A stretch of 64,000 bases of DNA from Pantoea sp. Cy-639 (GCF_011752525.1 NZ_VWXI01000015.1:82786-146785), one strand, 5' to 3'; shown: positions 34,048 through 42,886, counted from the first letter of the stretch. The notes: a model not told the origin generated them from the sequence alone. Translations and numbers: made by a program.

Positions 34048-35349
34048 ATGCGAGTTCTGGTACTTGGTAGCGGTGTGATCGGTACCGCCAGTGCCTACTA
34101 TCTGGCCCGGCAAGGTTTCGAGGTGACGGTCGTCGACCGCCAGCCGGCGGCGGCCATGGAAACCAGCTTCGCCAACGCAGGCCAGATCTCGCCCGGCTAT
34201 GCCTCGCCGTGGGCCGCCCCGGGCGTGCCGCTCAAGGCCATCAAGTGGCTGCTCGAGCGTCACGCGCCGCTCGCCATCAAGCTCACCGGCGACGTCGACC
34301 AGTACCTGTGGATGGCGCAGATGCTGCGCAACTGCACCGCCAGCCGCTACGCGGTGAACAAGGAGCGCATGGTGCGTCTGTCCGAGTACAGCCGTGACTG
34401 CCTCGACGAACTGCGCGCGGAAACCGGCATCGCCTACGAGAACCGCAGCCTGGGCACCACCCAGCTGTTCCGTACCCAGGCGCAGATGGATGCCGCGGCC
34501 AAGGATATCGCCGTGCTCGAGCAGTCCGGCGTGCCCTACGAGCTGCTCGATCGCGACGGCATCGCTCGGGTCGAGCCGGCCCTGGCCGGGGTGAAGGACA
34601 TCCTTGCCGGCGCCCTGCGCCTGCCTAACGACCAGACCGGCGACTGCCAGCTGTTCACCACCAAGCTGGCCGAGATGGCCGTGAAACTGGGCGTCGAGTT
34701 CCGCTTCGGCCAGGACATCCAGCGTCTGGACTTCGCCGGTGATCGCATCAACGGCGTATGGATCGACGGCAAGCTGGAAACCGCCGACCGCTACGTGCTG
34801 GCGCTGGGCAGCTACTCGCCGCAGATGCTCAAGCCGCTGGGCATCAAGGCGCCGGTCTACCCGCTCAAGGGCTACTCGCTGACCGTGCCGATCACCGATG
34901 CCGACATGGCGCCGACCTCGACCATCCTCGACGAGACCTACAAGGTCGCCATCACCCGTTTCGACAACCGCATCCGCGTCGGCGGCATGGCCGAGATCGC
35001 CGGTTTCGACCTGTCGCTGAACCCGCGTCGACGCGAAACGCTGGAGATGATCGTCAACGACCTTTATCCTCGCGGCGGCGACCTGAGCCAGGCCAGCTTC
35101 TGGACCGGCCTGCGCCCGGCCACCCCGGACGGCACCCCGATCGTCGGCGCCACTGCGTTCCGTAACCTGTTCCTCAACACCGGTCACGGCACCCTGGGTT
35201 GGACCATGGCCTGCGGTTCCGGTCGCCTGCTGGCCGACCTGATCGCGCGTAAGAAACCGCAGATCAGCGCCGAAGGCCTGGACATCTCCCGCTATGGCAA
35301 CAACCGGGAGTTGGCCAAGCAAGGTCAGCCAGCGCCCGCGCACCAGTAA
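34048..35349 (+). CDS. dadA: D-amino acid dehydrogenase small subunit-type DadA
   Basis: A 433-residue FAD flavoprotein that oxidatively deaminates D-alanine and other D-amino acids to 2-oxo acids, passing electrons to the membrane chain. It begins with the FAD motif MRVLVLGSGVIGTASAYYLARQGFEVTVVDRQ and has FANAGQISPGYASPWAAPG, TSTILDETYKVAITRFDNRIRVGGMAE and NTGHGTLGWTMACGSGRLLADLI. It is divergent from dadR and followed 141 bases later, across a REP pair, by the alanine racemase gene. Confidence 0.96.
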   Translation: MRVLVLGSGVIGTASAYYLARQGFEVTVVDRQPAAAMETSFANAGQISPGYASPWAAPGVPLKAIKWLLERHAPLAIKLTGDVDQYLWMAQMLRNCTASRYAVNKERMVRLSEYSRDCLDELRAETGIAYENRSLGTTQLFRTQAQMDAAAKDIAVLEQSGVPYELLDRDGIARVEPALAGVKDILAGALRLPNDQTGDCQLFTTKLAEMAVKLGVEFRFGQDIQRLDFAGDRINGVWIDGKLETADRYVLALGSYSPQMLKPLGIKAPVYPLKGYSLTVPITDADMAPTSTILDETYKVAITRFDNRIRVGGMAEIAGFDLSLNPRRRETLEMIVNDLYPRGGDLSQASFWTGLRPATPDGTPIVGATAFRNLFLNTGHGTLGWTMACGSGRLLADLIARKKPQISAEGLDISRYGNNRELAKQGQPAPAHQ

Positions 35350-35381
35350 GCGATTCGAAGGTCCTGGCCCTGTCGTGGGCC

Positions 35382-35444
35382 AGGTTCGCTCCCGCACAGG
35401 CTCACCTGGCAGGTGTGGGAGCGGGCTTGCCCCGCGATAAGGCC
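35382..35444. repeat. REP palindrome in the dadA-dadX gap
   Basis: GTTCGCTCCCGCACAGGC facing TGTGGGAGCGGGCTTGCCCC; it lies between two genes that would otherwise be co-transcribed and may affect expression of the distal one. Confidence 0.7.
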
Positions 35445-35490
35445 GACCTGCGCTACCCATTCACCCAGAACTACTCAAAAGGCTGCCGCC

Positions 35491-36564
35491 ATGCGTCCCG
35501 CCCGTGCCCTGATCGACCTCCAAGCCCTCCGTCACAACTACCGCCTGGCCCGCGAGCTGACCGGCGCCAAGGCCCTGGCCGTGGTCAAGGCCGATGCCTA
35601 CGGCCATGGTGCGGTACGCTGCGCCCTGGCCCTGGAGCCAGAGGCCGACGGCTTTGCCGTGGCCTGCATCGAGGAAGCGCTGGAGCTGCGTGCGGCCGGG
35701 ATCAAGGCGCCCGTGCTGCTGCTCGAGGGTTTCTTCGAGGCCAGCGAGCTGGCCTTGATCGTCGAGCACGACCTCTGGTGCGTGGTGCATTCGCAGTGGC
35801 AGCTCGAGGCGATCGAGAAGACCCCGCTGCGCAAGCCGCTGACCGCCTGGCTGAAGATGGACACCGGCATGCACCGTGTCGGCTTGCATCCCAAGGATTA
35901 CCACGACGCCTACCAGCGCCTGCTGGCCAGCGGCAAGGTTGCGCGCATCGTGCTGATGAGCCACTTCGCCCGCGCCGACGAGCTCGATGCTGCCGCCACC
36001 GAGCAGCAAGTGGCGGTGTTCGAGGCCGCGCGCCTGGGCTTGAGCGCCGAGTGCAGCCTGCGAAACTCGCCGGCGGTACTCGGCTGGCCGAACATCAAGA
36101 GCGACTGGGTGCGCCCGGGCATCATGCTTTATGGCGCCACGCCATTCGAAGTGGGGCAGGCCGAAGCCGCCCGCCTGCAACCGGTGATGACCCTGCAATC
36201 GCGCATCATCGGCGTGCGCGAGCTGCCGGCCGGCGAGCCGGTCGGCTATGGCGCCAGGTTCGTCAGCCCGCGCCCGACCCGGGTCGGCGTGGTCGCCATG
36301 GGCTACGCCGATGGCTATCCGCGCCAGGCGCCTACCGGCACCCCGGTGGTGGTGGCCGGCAAGCGCACCCAACTGATTGGCCGGGTGTCGATGGACATGC
36401 TCTGCGTCGATCTCACCGAAGTGCCCGAAGCGACGCTCGGCAGCCCGGTGGAGCTGTGGGGCAAGCAGGTGCTGGCCAGCGACGTGGCGATCCAGGCCGG
36501 GACCATCCCGTACCAGATCTTCTGCAATCTCAAGCGTGTGCCGCTGGACTATATCGGCGATTGA
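35491..36564 (+). CDS. dadX: Catabolic alanine racemase DadX
   Basis: A 357-residue PLP-dependent fold-III alanine racemase. The PLP lysine (Lys 33) is in AVVKADAYGHG near the N-terminus, the catalytic tyrosine region is VGYGARF, and VAMGYADGYPR and GRVSMDMLCVDLT complete the family blocks. Adjacent to dadA, it converts L-alanine to D-alanine for DadA; it may also supply D-alanine to the wall. Start ATG 35491, inside a longer reading that crosses the REP element. Confidence 0.95.
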   Translation: MRPARALIDLQALRHNYRLARELTGAKALAVVKADAYGHGAVRCALALEPEADGFAVACIEEALELRAAGIKAPVLLLEGFFEASELALIVEHDLWCVVHSQWQLEAIEKTPLRKPLTAWLKMDTGMHRVGLHPKDYHDAYQRLLASGKVARIVLMSHFARADELDAAATEQQVAVFEAARLGLSAECSLRNSPAVLGWPNIKSDWVRPGIMLYGATPFEVGQAEAARLQPVMTLQSRIIGVRELPAGEPVGYGARFVSPRPTRVGVVAMGYADGYPRQAPTGTPVVVAGKRTQLIGRVSMDMLCVDLTEVPEATLGSPVELWGKQVLASDVAIQAGTIPYQIFCNLKRVPLDYIGD

Positions 36565-36607
36565 GGCGCCGATGCGGACAGGCTGAGGGGCGGTGTGTTG
36601 TAAATAC

Positions 36608-36634
36608 TGAACGGCATTGCCATCATATCGTTCA
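36608..36634. promoter_or_regulatory. Inverted repeat upstream of the XRE-cupin gene
   Basis: TGAACG (36608-36613) and CGTTCA (36629-36634) are perfect six-base arms with a 15-base spacer, 21 bases (two helical turns) centre to centre. It sits 40 bases before the TTG start and could be an autoregulatory operator. Confidence 0.4.
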
Positions 36635-36673
36635 CACATCCCCCCACCTCGACCGTTTCTGGAGGCCCACGCT

Positions 36674-37222
36674 TTGGACGTCGGCGAACGACTGCAAGCC
36701 ATCCGCAAGCTCAAGGGCCTGTCCCAGCGCGAACTCGCCAAGCGTGCGGGCGTGACCAACAGCACCATCTCGATGATCGAGAAGAACAGCGTGAGCCCGT
36801 CGATCAGCTCCCTGCGCAAGGTGCTCAGCGGCATCCCGATGTCCATGGTCGAGTTCTTCTCGGTCGAACTGGCGCCGGAAAGCCCGACCCAGATCGTCTA
36901 CAAGGCCCACGAGCTGATCGATATCTCCGACGGTGCGGTGACCATGAAACTGGTCGGCAAGTCGCACCCCAATCGCGCCATCGCGTTCCTCAACGAGGTC
37001 TATCCGCCGGGCGCGGACACGGGCGAGGAAATGCTCACCCATGATGGCGAGGAAACCGGGATCCTGCTCGAGGGCCGTCTGGAGCTGGTGGTCGGCACCG
37101 AGACTTTCCTGCTCGAGGCCGGCGACAGCTACTACTTCGAAAGCACCCGCCCGCACCGTTTCCGCAATCCGTTCGACGAGCCGGCCCGGCTGATCAGCGC
37201 GGCGACGCCGTCGAACTTTTGA
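36674..37222 (+). CDS. XRE-cupin transcriptional regulator (PuuR-like)
   Basis: A 182-residue protein with an N-terminal helix-turn-helix (about 5-60, LQAIRKLKGLSQRELAKRAGVTNSTISMIEKNSVSPSISSLRKVL) and a C-terminal cupin-2 sensor domain (about 105-178, THDGEETGILLEGRLELVVG, EAGDSYYFESTRPHRFRNP). This is the PuuR/MdcR architecture; PuuR represses polyamine genes when putrescine is low. TTG 36674 is preceded by GGAGG at eight bases and gives the family length; an in-frame TTG 19 codons earlier does not. It lies 109 bases after dadX. Confidence 0.87.
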   Translation: MDVGERLQAIRKLKGLSQRELAKRAGVTNSTISMIEKNSVSPSISSLRKVLSGIPMSMVEFFSVELAPESPTQIVYKAHELIDISDGAVTMKLVGKSHPNRAIAFLNEVYPPGADTGEEMLTHDGEETGILLEGRLELVVGTETFLLEAGDSYYFESTRPHRFRNPFDEPARLISAATPSNF

Positions 37223-37271
37223 TCCAGCGCAGTGCATTGATTCGCCAATACCCTTTCCCCGAGTGTGGTCG

Positions 37272-37301
37272 TTCCACGTTTTCAGGGTTCCCGCTATACT
37301 T
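37272..37301 (+). promoter_or_regulatory. Candidate promoter of the cytochrome c5 gene
   Basis: TTCCAC (37272-37277), an 18-base spacer and a good -10 box TATACT (37296-37301), about 57 bases upstream of the GTG start. Confidence 0.4.
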
Positions 37302-37358
37302 TTCAACGCTCGCAATTCCGTGGCCGCGGGCGTGATTAGCCACCATGAGGGTGTTCGC

Positions 37359-37781
37359 GTGAACCAAATCAAGAAGATGCTGGCCGTACCAGCTGCCGTA
37401 TTCGCCCTATGGGCAATGAGCGCAACCGCTGCAACCAACGACGACATCGCCAAGCGCCTCGAGCCAGTGGGCCAGGTGTGCGTCCAGGGCCAGGAATGCA
37501 AGGGCATGGAAGTGGTCGCGTCCGCCGGGGGCGGTGGCGCCAAGACGCCGGATGACATCATCGCCAAGCACTGCAACGCCTGCCATGGCAGCGGCTTGCT
37601 GGGCGCGCCGAAGATCGGCGACACGGCCGCGTGGAAAGAGCGCGCCGATCACCAGGGCGGCCTCGACGGTATCCTGGCCAAGGCCATCACCGGGCTCAAC
37701 GCCATGCCGCCGAAAGGTACCTGCGCCGATTGTTCGGATGACGATCTGAAAGGTGCGATCAAGAAGATGTCGGGGCTGTAA
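37359..37781 (+). CDS. Cytochrome c5 family protein
   Basis: A 140-residue periplasmic c-type cytochrome. A Sec signal (KKMLAVPAAVFALWAMSATA) precedes the mature protein; the haem motif HCNACH is in the middle and a C-terminal methionine ligand is likely in GLNAMPPKGTCADCSDDDLKGAI. The extra Cys pair CADC is typical of cytochrome c5. It carries electrons between membrane and periplasmic redox partners. GTG 37359 is chosen because GAGGG lies seven bases upstream. Confidence 0.92.
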   Translation: MNQIKKMLAVPAAVFALWAMSATAATNDDIAKRLEPVGQVCVQGQECKGMEVVASAGGGGAKTPDDIIAKHCNACHGSGLLGAPKIGDTAAWKERADHQGGLDGILAKAITGLNAMPPKGTCADCSDDDLKGAIKKMSGL

Positions 37782-37798
37782 GCGCCCGTGAATCCCGC

Positions 37799-37825
37799 AA
37801 AGCCCGCCGTTCATGGCGGGCTTTT
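37799..37825 (+). terminator. Intrinsic terminator of the cytochrome c5 gene
   Basis: Stem AAAGCCCGCC / GGCGGGCTTT with loop GTTCAT and a following T run. Confidence 0.85.
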
Positions 37826-37918
37826 GTTTTCTGGCGCTATCGCGGGGCTGACGCAGGCAACCAACGCGCTTCGGCTCATGTCCAAGCCCTGATCCCACGG
37901 ATGACTCAGGAGGCCCCG

Positions 37919-39778
37919 ATGCACCAATGTTCCATCGACCAGGCCGTCGACCAGGCCCTGGCCCTGCTGCCAATGCATATCCACCTGGGCCTGCCACTTG
38001 GCCTGGGCAAGCCCAACGCCTTCGTCAACGCGCTCTACGTCCGTGTTCGCGACCTGCCTGAACGACGCCTGACGATCTACACCGCCTTGTCCCTCGGCCG
38101 CCCCCCCTTGGGCGATGGCCTGCAACGACGTTTTCTCGCGCCCTTCGTCGAGCGCGTATTCGCCGACTACGAAGAGCTCGCCTACCTCGACGACCTGCGC
38201 CATGACCGGTTGCCATCGAACATCCGGGTCGAGCAGTTCTTCATGCAACCTGGCAGCCTGCTGCACAGCGACACCGCGCAGCAGGACTACATCAGCAGCA
38301 ACTACAGCCACGCCGCCCGCGATATCAACGCCAAGGGCCTGAACCTGATCGCCCAGCTGGTGGCAGCCACCCCTGAGCGGCCGGGCCACCTGAGCCTGGC
38401 CTGCAACCCGGACATCACCCTCGACCTGCTGCCGATGATCGCCCGGCGCCGCGCCGCAGGCGAGACCATCCTGTTGCTGGGGCAGGTGCATGAAGAGCTG
38501 CCCTACATGCCCGGCGATGCCGAGCTGGCCGTGGACGCCTTCGACCTGCTGATCGGCGAGGTGGAGCAACGGCGGCTGTTCTCCACGCCGAACATGCCGG
38601 TCAGTACCCAGGACCATTGCATCGGCCTGCACGCCAGCGCGTTGGTCCGCGACGGCGGCACCTTGCAGATCGGCATCGGCGCCATGGGCGACGCATTGAC
38701 GGCGGCGCTGCTGGCGCGCCAGGGCGACAACCCGGGTTACCGAGCGCTGCTCGATGACCTGGACCTTGGTGCCTGGCAGGCGCTGATCGAGCGGGAAGGG
38801 GGACTGGATGCCTTTGCCCAGGGGCTCTACGGCTGTAGCGAAATGTTCGTCAACGGTCTGCTGGCCCTGGCTGAGGCCGGCGTGGTGCGCCGGCCTGCGG
38901 ATGAGCAAGGGGCGTTGATCCATGGCGGCTTCTTCCTCGGTCCCCGGGCGTTCTACCAGCGTCTGCGGGAAATGCCGCTGGCCCAGCGCGCCCGTTTTGC
39001 CATGACCGCCATCAGCTACATCAACGAACTGTATGGCCAGGAAGACCTCAAGCGCCGCCAGCGCCGCGATGCGCGCTTCGTCAACACGGTGTTCGGCATG
39101 ACCCTGCTCGGTGCCGGCGTGGCCGACCAGCTGGAAGATGGCCGGGTGCTCAGCGGCGTGGGCGGGCAGTACAACTTCGTCGCCCAGGGCCATGCGCTGG
39201 AGGGCGGGCGTTCGATCCTGCTGCTGCGCAGTTGGCGCGAGTCCGGCGGCGAGGTGACGTCGAACCTGCACTGGACCTATGGTCACTGCACCATCCCCCG
39301 GCACCTGCGTGACATCGTGGTGACCGAGTACGGCATCGCCGACCTGCGCGGGCAGACCGACAGCGAGGTGATCGCGCGGCTGCTGGCGATCAGCGACTCA
39401 CGCTTCCAGGGCGAGCTGATGGCGCAGGCCAAGGCGGCCGGCAAGCTGGCGAAGACGTTCGTCCTGGATGCGCGCTACCTCGACAACACGCCGCAGCGCC
39501 TGGAGGCGACCCGTGCGCGGCATGCGCGGTTGTTCCCGGAGTATCCGCTGGGCAGTGACTTCACGGCTGAGGAGCGTGACCTGCTGCGGGCGCTGAACTG
39601 GCTGAAGAGCAAGTTCAAGTTGAGCGAGGCGCTGGAGCTGGGCAAGGCCGCGCTGGACGCGCCGGAGCCTGAAGCTTATGCGGCGCAGTTGGCGCGCATG
39701 GGGCTGGAGCAGCCGCAAGGGCTGAAGGAAGAGCTGTACCAGCGCTTGTTGCTGGCAGGGTTGGCGGCGACCCGCTGA
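37919..39778 (+). CDS. Acetyl-CoA hydrolase/CoA transferase family protein
   Basis: A 619-residue member of the class-I CoA-transferase fold (acetyl-CoA hydrolase/transferase, two-domain). C-terminal family blocks are clear: GVGGQYNFVAQGHALEGGRSILLLRS, HCTIPRHLRDIVVTEYGIADLRGQTDSE. It would move CoA between short-chain acids or hydrolyse acyl-CoA. AGGAGG five bases before ATG 37919 decides that start over the in-frame ATG 37901. At about 619 residues it is longer than the usual 500-residue enzymes, with an added N-terminal region (residues 1-130) I do not recognise. Confidence 0.85.
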   Translation: MHQCSIDQAVDQALALLPMHIHLGLPLGLGKPNAFVNALYVRVRDLPERRLTIYTALSLGRPPLGDGLQRRFLAPFVERVFADYEELAYLDDLRHDRLPSNIRVEQFFMQPGSLLHSDTAQQDYISSNYSHAARDINAKGLNLIAQLVAATPERPGHLSLACNPDITLDLLPMIARRRAAGETILLLGQVHEELPYMPGDAELAVDAFDLLIGEVEQRRLFSTPNMPVSTQDHCIGLHASALVRDGGTLQIGIGAMGDALTAALLARQGDNPGYRALLDDLDLGAWQALIEREGGLDAFAQGLYGCSEMFVNGLLALAEAGVVRRPADEQGALIHGGFFLGPRAFYQRLREMPLAQRARFAMTAISYINELYGQEDLKRRQRRDARFVNTVFGMTLLGAGVADQLEDGRVLSGVGGQYNFVAQGHALEGGRSILLLRSWRESGGEVTSNLHWTYGHCTIPRHLRDIVVTEYGIADLRGQTDSEVIARLLAISDSRFQGELMAQAKAAGKLAKTFVLDARYLDNTPQRLEATRARHARLFPEYPLGSDFTAEERDLLRALNWLKSKFKLSEALELGKAALDAPEPEAYAAQLARMGLEQPQGLKEELYQRLLLAGLAATR

Positions 39779-39779
39779 T

Positions 39780-39870
39780 TGCCGGGGCTGTTGCGCAGCC
39801 GATCGCCAGCAAGGCTGGCTCCTGCAAGGGAGTGCGATCACCTGCAGGAGCCGGCTAGAGGCCGGAACAG
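39780..39870. repeat. Palindromic intergenic repeat (second REP class)
   Basis: GCCAGCAAGGCTGGCTCCTG facing CTGCAGGAGCCGGC. It differs from the GGCAAGCCCGC class and lies between the convergent CoA-transferase and xpt genes. Confidence 0.6.
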
Positions 39871-39876
39871 GCGAGA

Positions 39877-40449
39877 TCACTCGATGAACGTGACCACGCC
39901 GCCTTCCAGCGACTTGACCCGGGCCAGCGATTCGACGCGGTAGCCCTGGCTGTCCAGCTCGGCGCGGCCGCCCTGGAACGATTTCTCGATGACGATACCC
40001 AGGCCGGCCACGGTGGCACCGGCTTGTTTGATGATCGAGATCAGCGCCTGCGATGCCTTGCCGTTGGCCAGGAAGTCGTCGATCACCAGCACGCGGTCGC
40101 TGCTGTTGAGGTGGCGCGGCGAGATGGCCACGGTGTTCTCGGTCTGCTTGGTGAAGGAGTACACCGAGGCGGTCAGCAGGTTCTCGGTCAGGGTCAGCGA
40201 CTGGTGCTTGCGGGCGAAGATCACAGGCACGCCCAGCTTCAGGCCGGTCATCACGGCCGGGGCGATACCCGAGGCCTCGATGGTGACGATCTTGGTCACG
40301 CCCGAATCGGCGAACAGGCGGGCGAATTCGTCACCGATCAGCTGCATCAGGGCAGGGTCGATCTGGTGGTTGAGAAACGCATCGACTTTGAGTACCTGGT
40401 CGGAAAGCACGATGCCTTCTTCGCGAATCTTCTGCTGCAGTGCTTCCAC
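39877..40449 (-). CDS. xpt: Xanthine phosphoribosyltransferase
   Basis: A 190-residue PRPP-dependent salvage enzyme converting xanthine to XMP. The PRPP motif VLVIDDFLANGKASQAL is at about 123-139, and the ITKIVTIEASGIAPAVMTGLKLGVPVIFARK region matches Xpt rather than adenine PRTase. GTG 40449 (VEALQQKIREEG) has GGAG upstream and matches family length. Upstream, towards rep on the same strand, is a striking perfect hairpin. Confidence 0.95.
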   Translation of the reverse strand: MEALQQKIREEGIVLSDQVLKVDAFLNHQIDPALMQLIGDEFARLFADSGVTKIVTIEASGIAPAVMTGLKLGVPVIFARKHQSLTLTENLLTASVYSFTKQTENTVAISPRHLNSSDRVLVIDDFLANGKASQALISIIKQAGATVAGLGIVIEKSFQGGRAELDSQGYRVESLARVKSLEGGVVTFIE

Positions 40450-40470
40450 TGTGTGTCTCCGATGTAATGA

Positions 40471-40518
40471 GTGGCTTGTATGGCCGATTTGTGAGTTCAA
40501 ATCGGCCATACAAGCCAC
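40471..40518 (-). promoter_or_regulatory. Perfect 20-bp inverted repeat in the xpt leader
   Basis: Arms 40471-40490 and 40499-40518 are exact reverse complements (core TTGTATGGCCGATTT), with an eight-base loop. The hairpin ends 21 bases before the xpt GTG, just before the ribosome-binding site, and lies between rep and xpt. There is no following T run on the xpt strand, so it is not a simple terminator. Confidence 0.7.
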
Positions 40519-40559
40519 CGTGGCCGCAAGAAGCGGCAAAGTTAAAGAGTAATGGTTGA

Positions 40560-42569
40560 TTAGCGTTTGAGCATTGCCCGGATATCGGCCAGTGCGTTGT
40601 TGCCCCGCGCGGCTTTGACTTCCACCGGCGCGTCATCCAGGCCTTCCCAGGCCAGGTCGTCCGGCGGCAGTTCGTCGAGGAACCGGCTGGGCGTGCAGTC
40701 GATGATTTCGCCGTATTGCTTGCGCTTGGCGGCGAAGGTGAACGCCAGGGTCTGGCGTGCGCGGGTGATGCCCACGTAGGCCAGGCGGCGTTCCTCTTCG
40801 ATGGTGTCGGCCTCGATGCTCGAGCGGTGGGGGAGGATCTCCTCCTCCATGCCCATGATGAACACGTAGGGGAATTCCAGGCCCTTGGAGGCGTGCAGGG
40901 TCATCATCTGCACACCCTCGGCGTTCTCTTCCTCTTCCTGCTGGCGCTCGAGCATGTCGCGCAGCACCAGCTTGCCGATGGCATCCTCGATGGTCATGTC
41001 ACCCTCTTCGTCTTTCTCGAGGGTGTTCTTCAAGGCGTCGATGAGGAACCAGACGTTGCTGATGCGGAACTCCGCGGCCTTGTCGCTGGCAGTCTGCTGG
41101 CGGATCCAGTTCTCGTAGTCGATGTCGCGGATCATTTCGTGCAGCGCGGCGATCGGGTCTTCCAGGGCGACCTTGTGGCGTACGCCGTCGAGCCAGTGCT
41201 TGAAGCGCTGCAGGCGCTCGGTGTAGCGCGCGTCCAGGTGCTCGCCCAGGCCCAGCTCCTCGCTGGCGGCATACATCGAGATACCGCGCTCGGTGGAATA
41301 GTTGCCGAGCTTCTCCAGGGTGGTCGAGCCGATTTCGCGGCGCGGCACGTTGATCACCCGCAGGTAGGCGTTGTCGTCGTCCGGGTTCACCAGCAGGCGC
41401 AGGTAGGCCATCAGGTCCTTGACCTCCTGGCGGCCGAAGAAGCTGTTGCCGCCAGAGAGGCGGTACGGCACCTGGTGGTGCTGCAGCTTGAGTTCGATCA
41501 GCTTGGCCTGGTAGTTGCCGCGGTAGAGGATGGCGAAGTCGCTGTAGGGGCGGTTGGTACGCAGGTGCAGGGTGAGGATTTCCATGGCCACGCGCTCGGC
41601 CTCGGCTTCCTCGTTCTTGCAACGGATCACGCGGATCTCGTCGCCCACGCCCATCTCGCTCCACAGCTGCTTTTCGAAGGCGTGCGGGTTGTTGGCGATC
41701 AGCACGTTGGCGCAGCGCAGGATGCGGCTGGTGGAGCGGTAGTTCTGTTCGAGCATGACGATCTTCAGGGAGGGGTAGTCCTCCTTGAGCAGCATCAGGT
41801 TCTCGGGGCGCGCGCCGCGCCAGGCGTAGATCGACTGGTCGTCGTCGCCTACCACGGTGAACTGGTTGCGCATGCCGATCAGCATCTTCACCAGCAGGTA
41901 CTGGCTGGCGTTGGTGTCCTGGTATTCGTCCACCAGCAGGTAGCGCACGCGGTTCTGCCAGCGCTGGAGCACGTCCGGGTGTTCCTCGAACAGCTTCACC
42001 GGCTGCAGGATCAGGTCGTCGAAGTCGACCGCGTTGAACGCCTTGAGGGTGCGCTGGTAGTGGGTGTAGACGATGGCCGCGGTCTGCTCGCGCGGGTTGC
42101 GGGCCTTTTCCAGGGCCTCGGGCGGCAGTACCAGGTCGTTCTTCCAGGCACCGATCATGTTCTTGATCTCGTCGATGCCGTCGTCGCCGGAGTATTCCTT
42201 CTGCATGATGTCCGACAGCAGCGCCTTGATGTCGGACTCGTCGAAGATCGAGAAACCAGGCTTGTAGCCCAGGCGCTCGTGCTCCTTGCGGATGATGTTC
42301 AGGCCCAGGTTGTGGAAGGTGCACACCGTCAGGCCCCGGCCTTCCCCCGGGCGCAGCAGGGTGCCGACCCGCTCCTTCATCTCGCGCGCGGCCTTGTTGG
42401 TGAAGGTCATGGCGACGATGTACTGGGCACGGATGCCGCAGTTCTGGATCAGGTGGGCAATCTTGCGCGTGATCACGCTGGTCTTGCCCGAGCCTGCACC
42501 GGCGAGCACCAATAGAGGGCCGCCGACGTAGTCACGGGCTTCCTGTTGCCGGGGATTGAGTCGGGACAT
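40560..42569 (-). CDS. rep: ATP-dependent DNA helicase Rep
   Basis: A 669-residue superfamily-1A 3'-5' helicase that helps replication forks past barriers. Walker A is LAGAGSGKTSVITRK (about 22-36), motif II is LLVDEYQDTNASQY, motif III DDDQSIYAWRGA, and motif V/VI VQMMTLHASKGLEFPYVF and GITRARQTL. I prefer ATG 42569 (MSRLNPRQQEARDY) to a longer reading. It is divergent from the GGDEF/EAL gene. Confidence 0.96.
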   Translation of the reverse strand: MSRLNPRQQEARDYVGGPLLVLAGAGSGKTSVITRKIAHLIQNCGIRAQYIVAMTFTNKAAREMKERVGTLLRPGEGRGLTVCTFHNLGLNIIRKEHERLGYKPGFSIFDESDIKALLSDIMQKEYSGDDGIDEIKNMIGAWKNDLVLPPEALEKARNPREQTAAIVYTHYQRTLKAFNAVDFDDLILQPVKLFEEHPDVLQRWQNRVRYLLVDEYQDTNASQYLLVKMLIGMRNQFTVVGDDDQSIYAWRGARPENLMLLKEDYPSLKIVMLEQNYRSTSRILRCANVLIANNPHAFEKQLWSEMGVGDEIRVIRCKNEEAEAERVAMEILTLHLRTNRPYSDFAILYRGNYQAKLIELKLQHHQVPYRLSGGNSFFGRQEVKDLMAYLRLLVNPDDDNAYLRVINVPRREIGSTTLEKLGNYSTERGISMYAASEELGLGEHLDARYTERLQRFKHWLDGVRHKVALEDPIAALHEMIRDIDYENWIRQQTASDKAAEFRISNVWFLIDALKNTLEKDEEGDMTIEDAIGKLVLRDMLERQQEEEENAEGVQMMTLHASKGLEFPYVFIMGMEEEILPHRSSIEADTIEEERRLAYVGITRARQTLAFTFAAKRKQYGEIIDCTPSRFLDELPPDDLAWEGLDDAPVEVKAARGNNALADIRAMLKR

Positions 42570-42886
42570 GCTAGAAACCGGGGGTGACCAGAAAATAGCC
42601 GCGCATTCTAGCAGGCATGGGACGGTTAATGCGCGACCGTCTGACGTGAGAGTCAATGAAATGATCGCGCCCGTGTTCCGTGGGCTGGACAGTGGATCCT
42701 GCCAACTTCCGCGCAAATCGCCGAAATCCTGTTTGCCGGGCGCGTGGGTTTCGCGCAGGATGCACGGCAAAATGCGACAAGATGGGCGCCAGGGACGGAG
42801 AGCGAGTAAAAGTGAAAATCATTTTCATTTGTTGCGGTAGGATACGCCGCGCCCGTCTTCATCACCGCCACGCCTAAGGAGCCCGC
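42570..42886. promoter_or_regulatory. Intergenic region with a Fur box between rep and the GGDEF/EAL gene
   Basis: A 317-base gap with no gene. The rep-proximal half shows nothing I can name. Near the other end is TGAAAATCATTTTCA (42813-42827), a perfect 7-1-7 palindrome matching the Fur consensus TGATAATNATTATCA except for two A/T changes. It lies 60-74 bases upstream of the GGDEF/EAL start codon. Confidence 0.65.

Noticed and set aside
40450..40559. Purine riboswitch upstream of xpt
   Set aside because: The leader is a single perfect hairpin with no three-way junction or conserved purine-aptamer core, unlike Firmicute xpt leaders.
40716..42515. 599-codon open frame on the plus strand
   Set aside because: It is antisense to rep; the product is a His/Val/Leu-rich composition artefact with no domain pattern.
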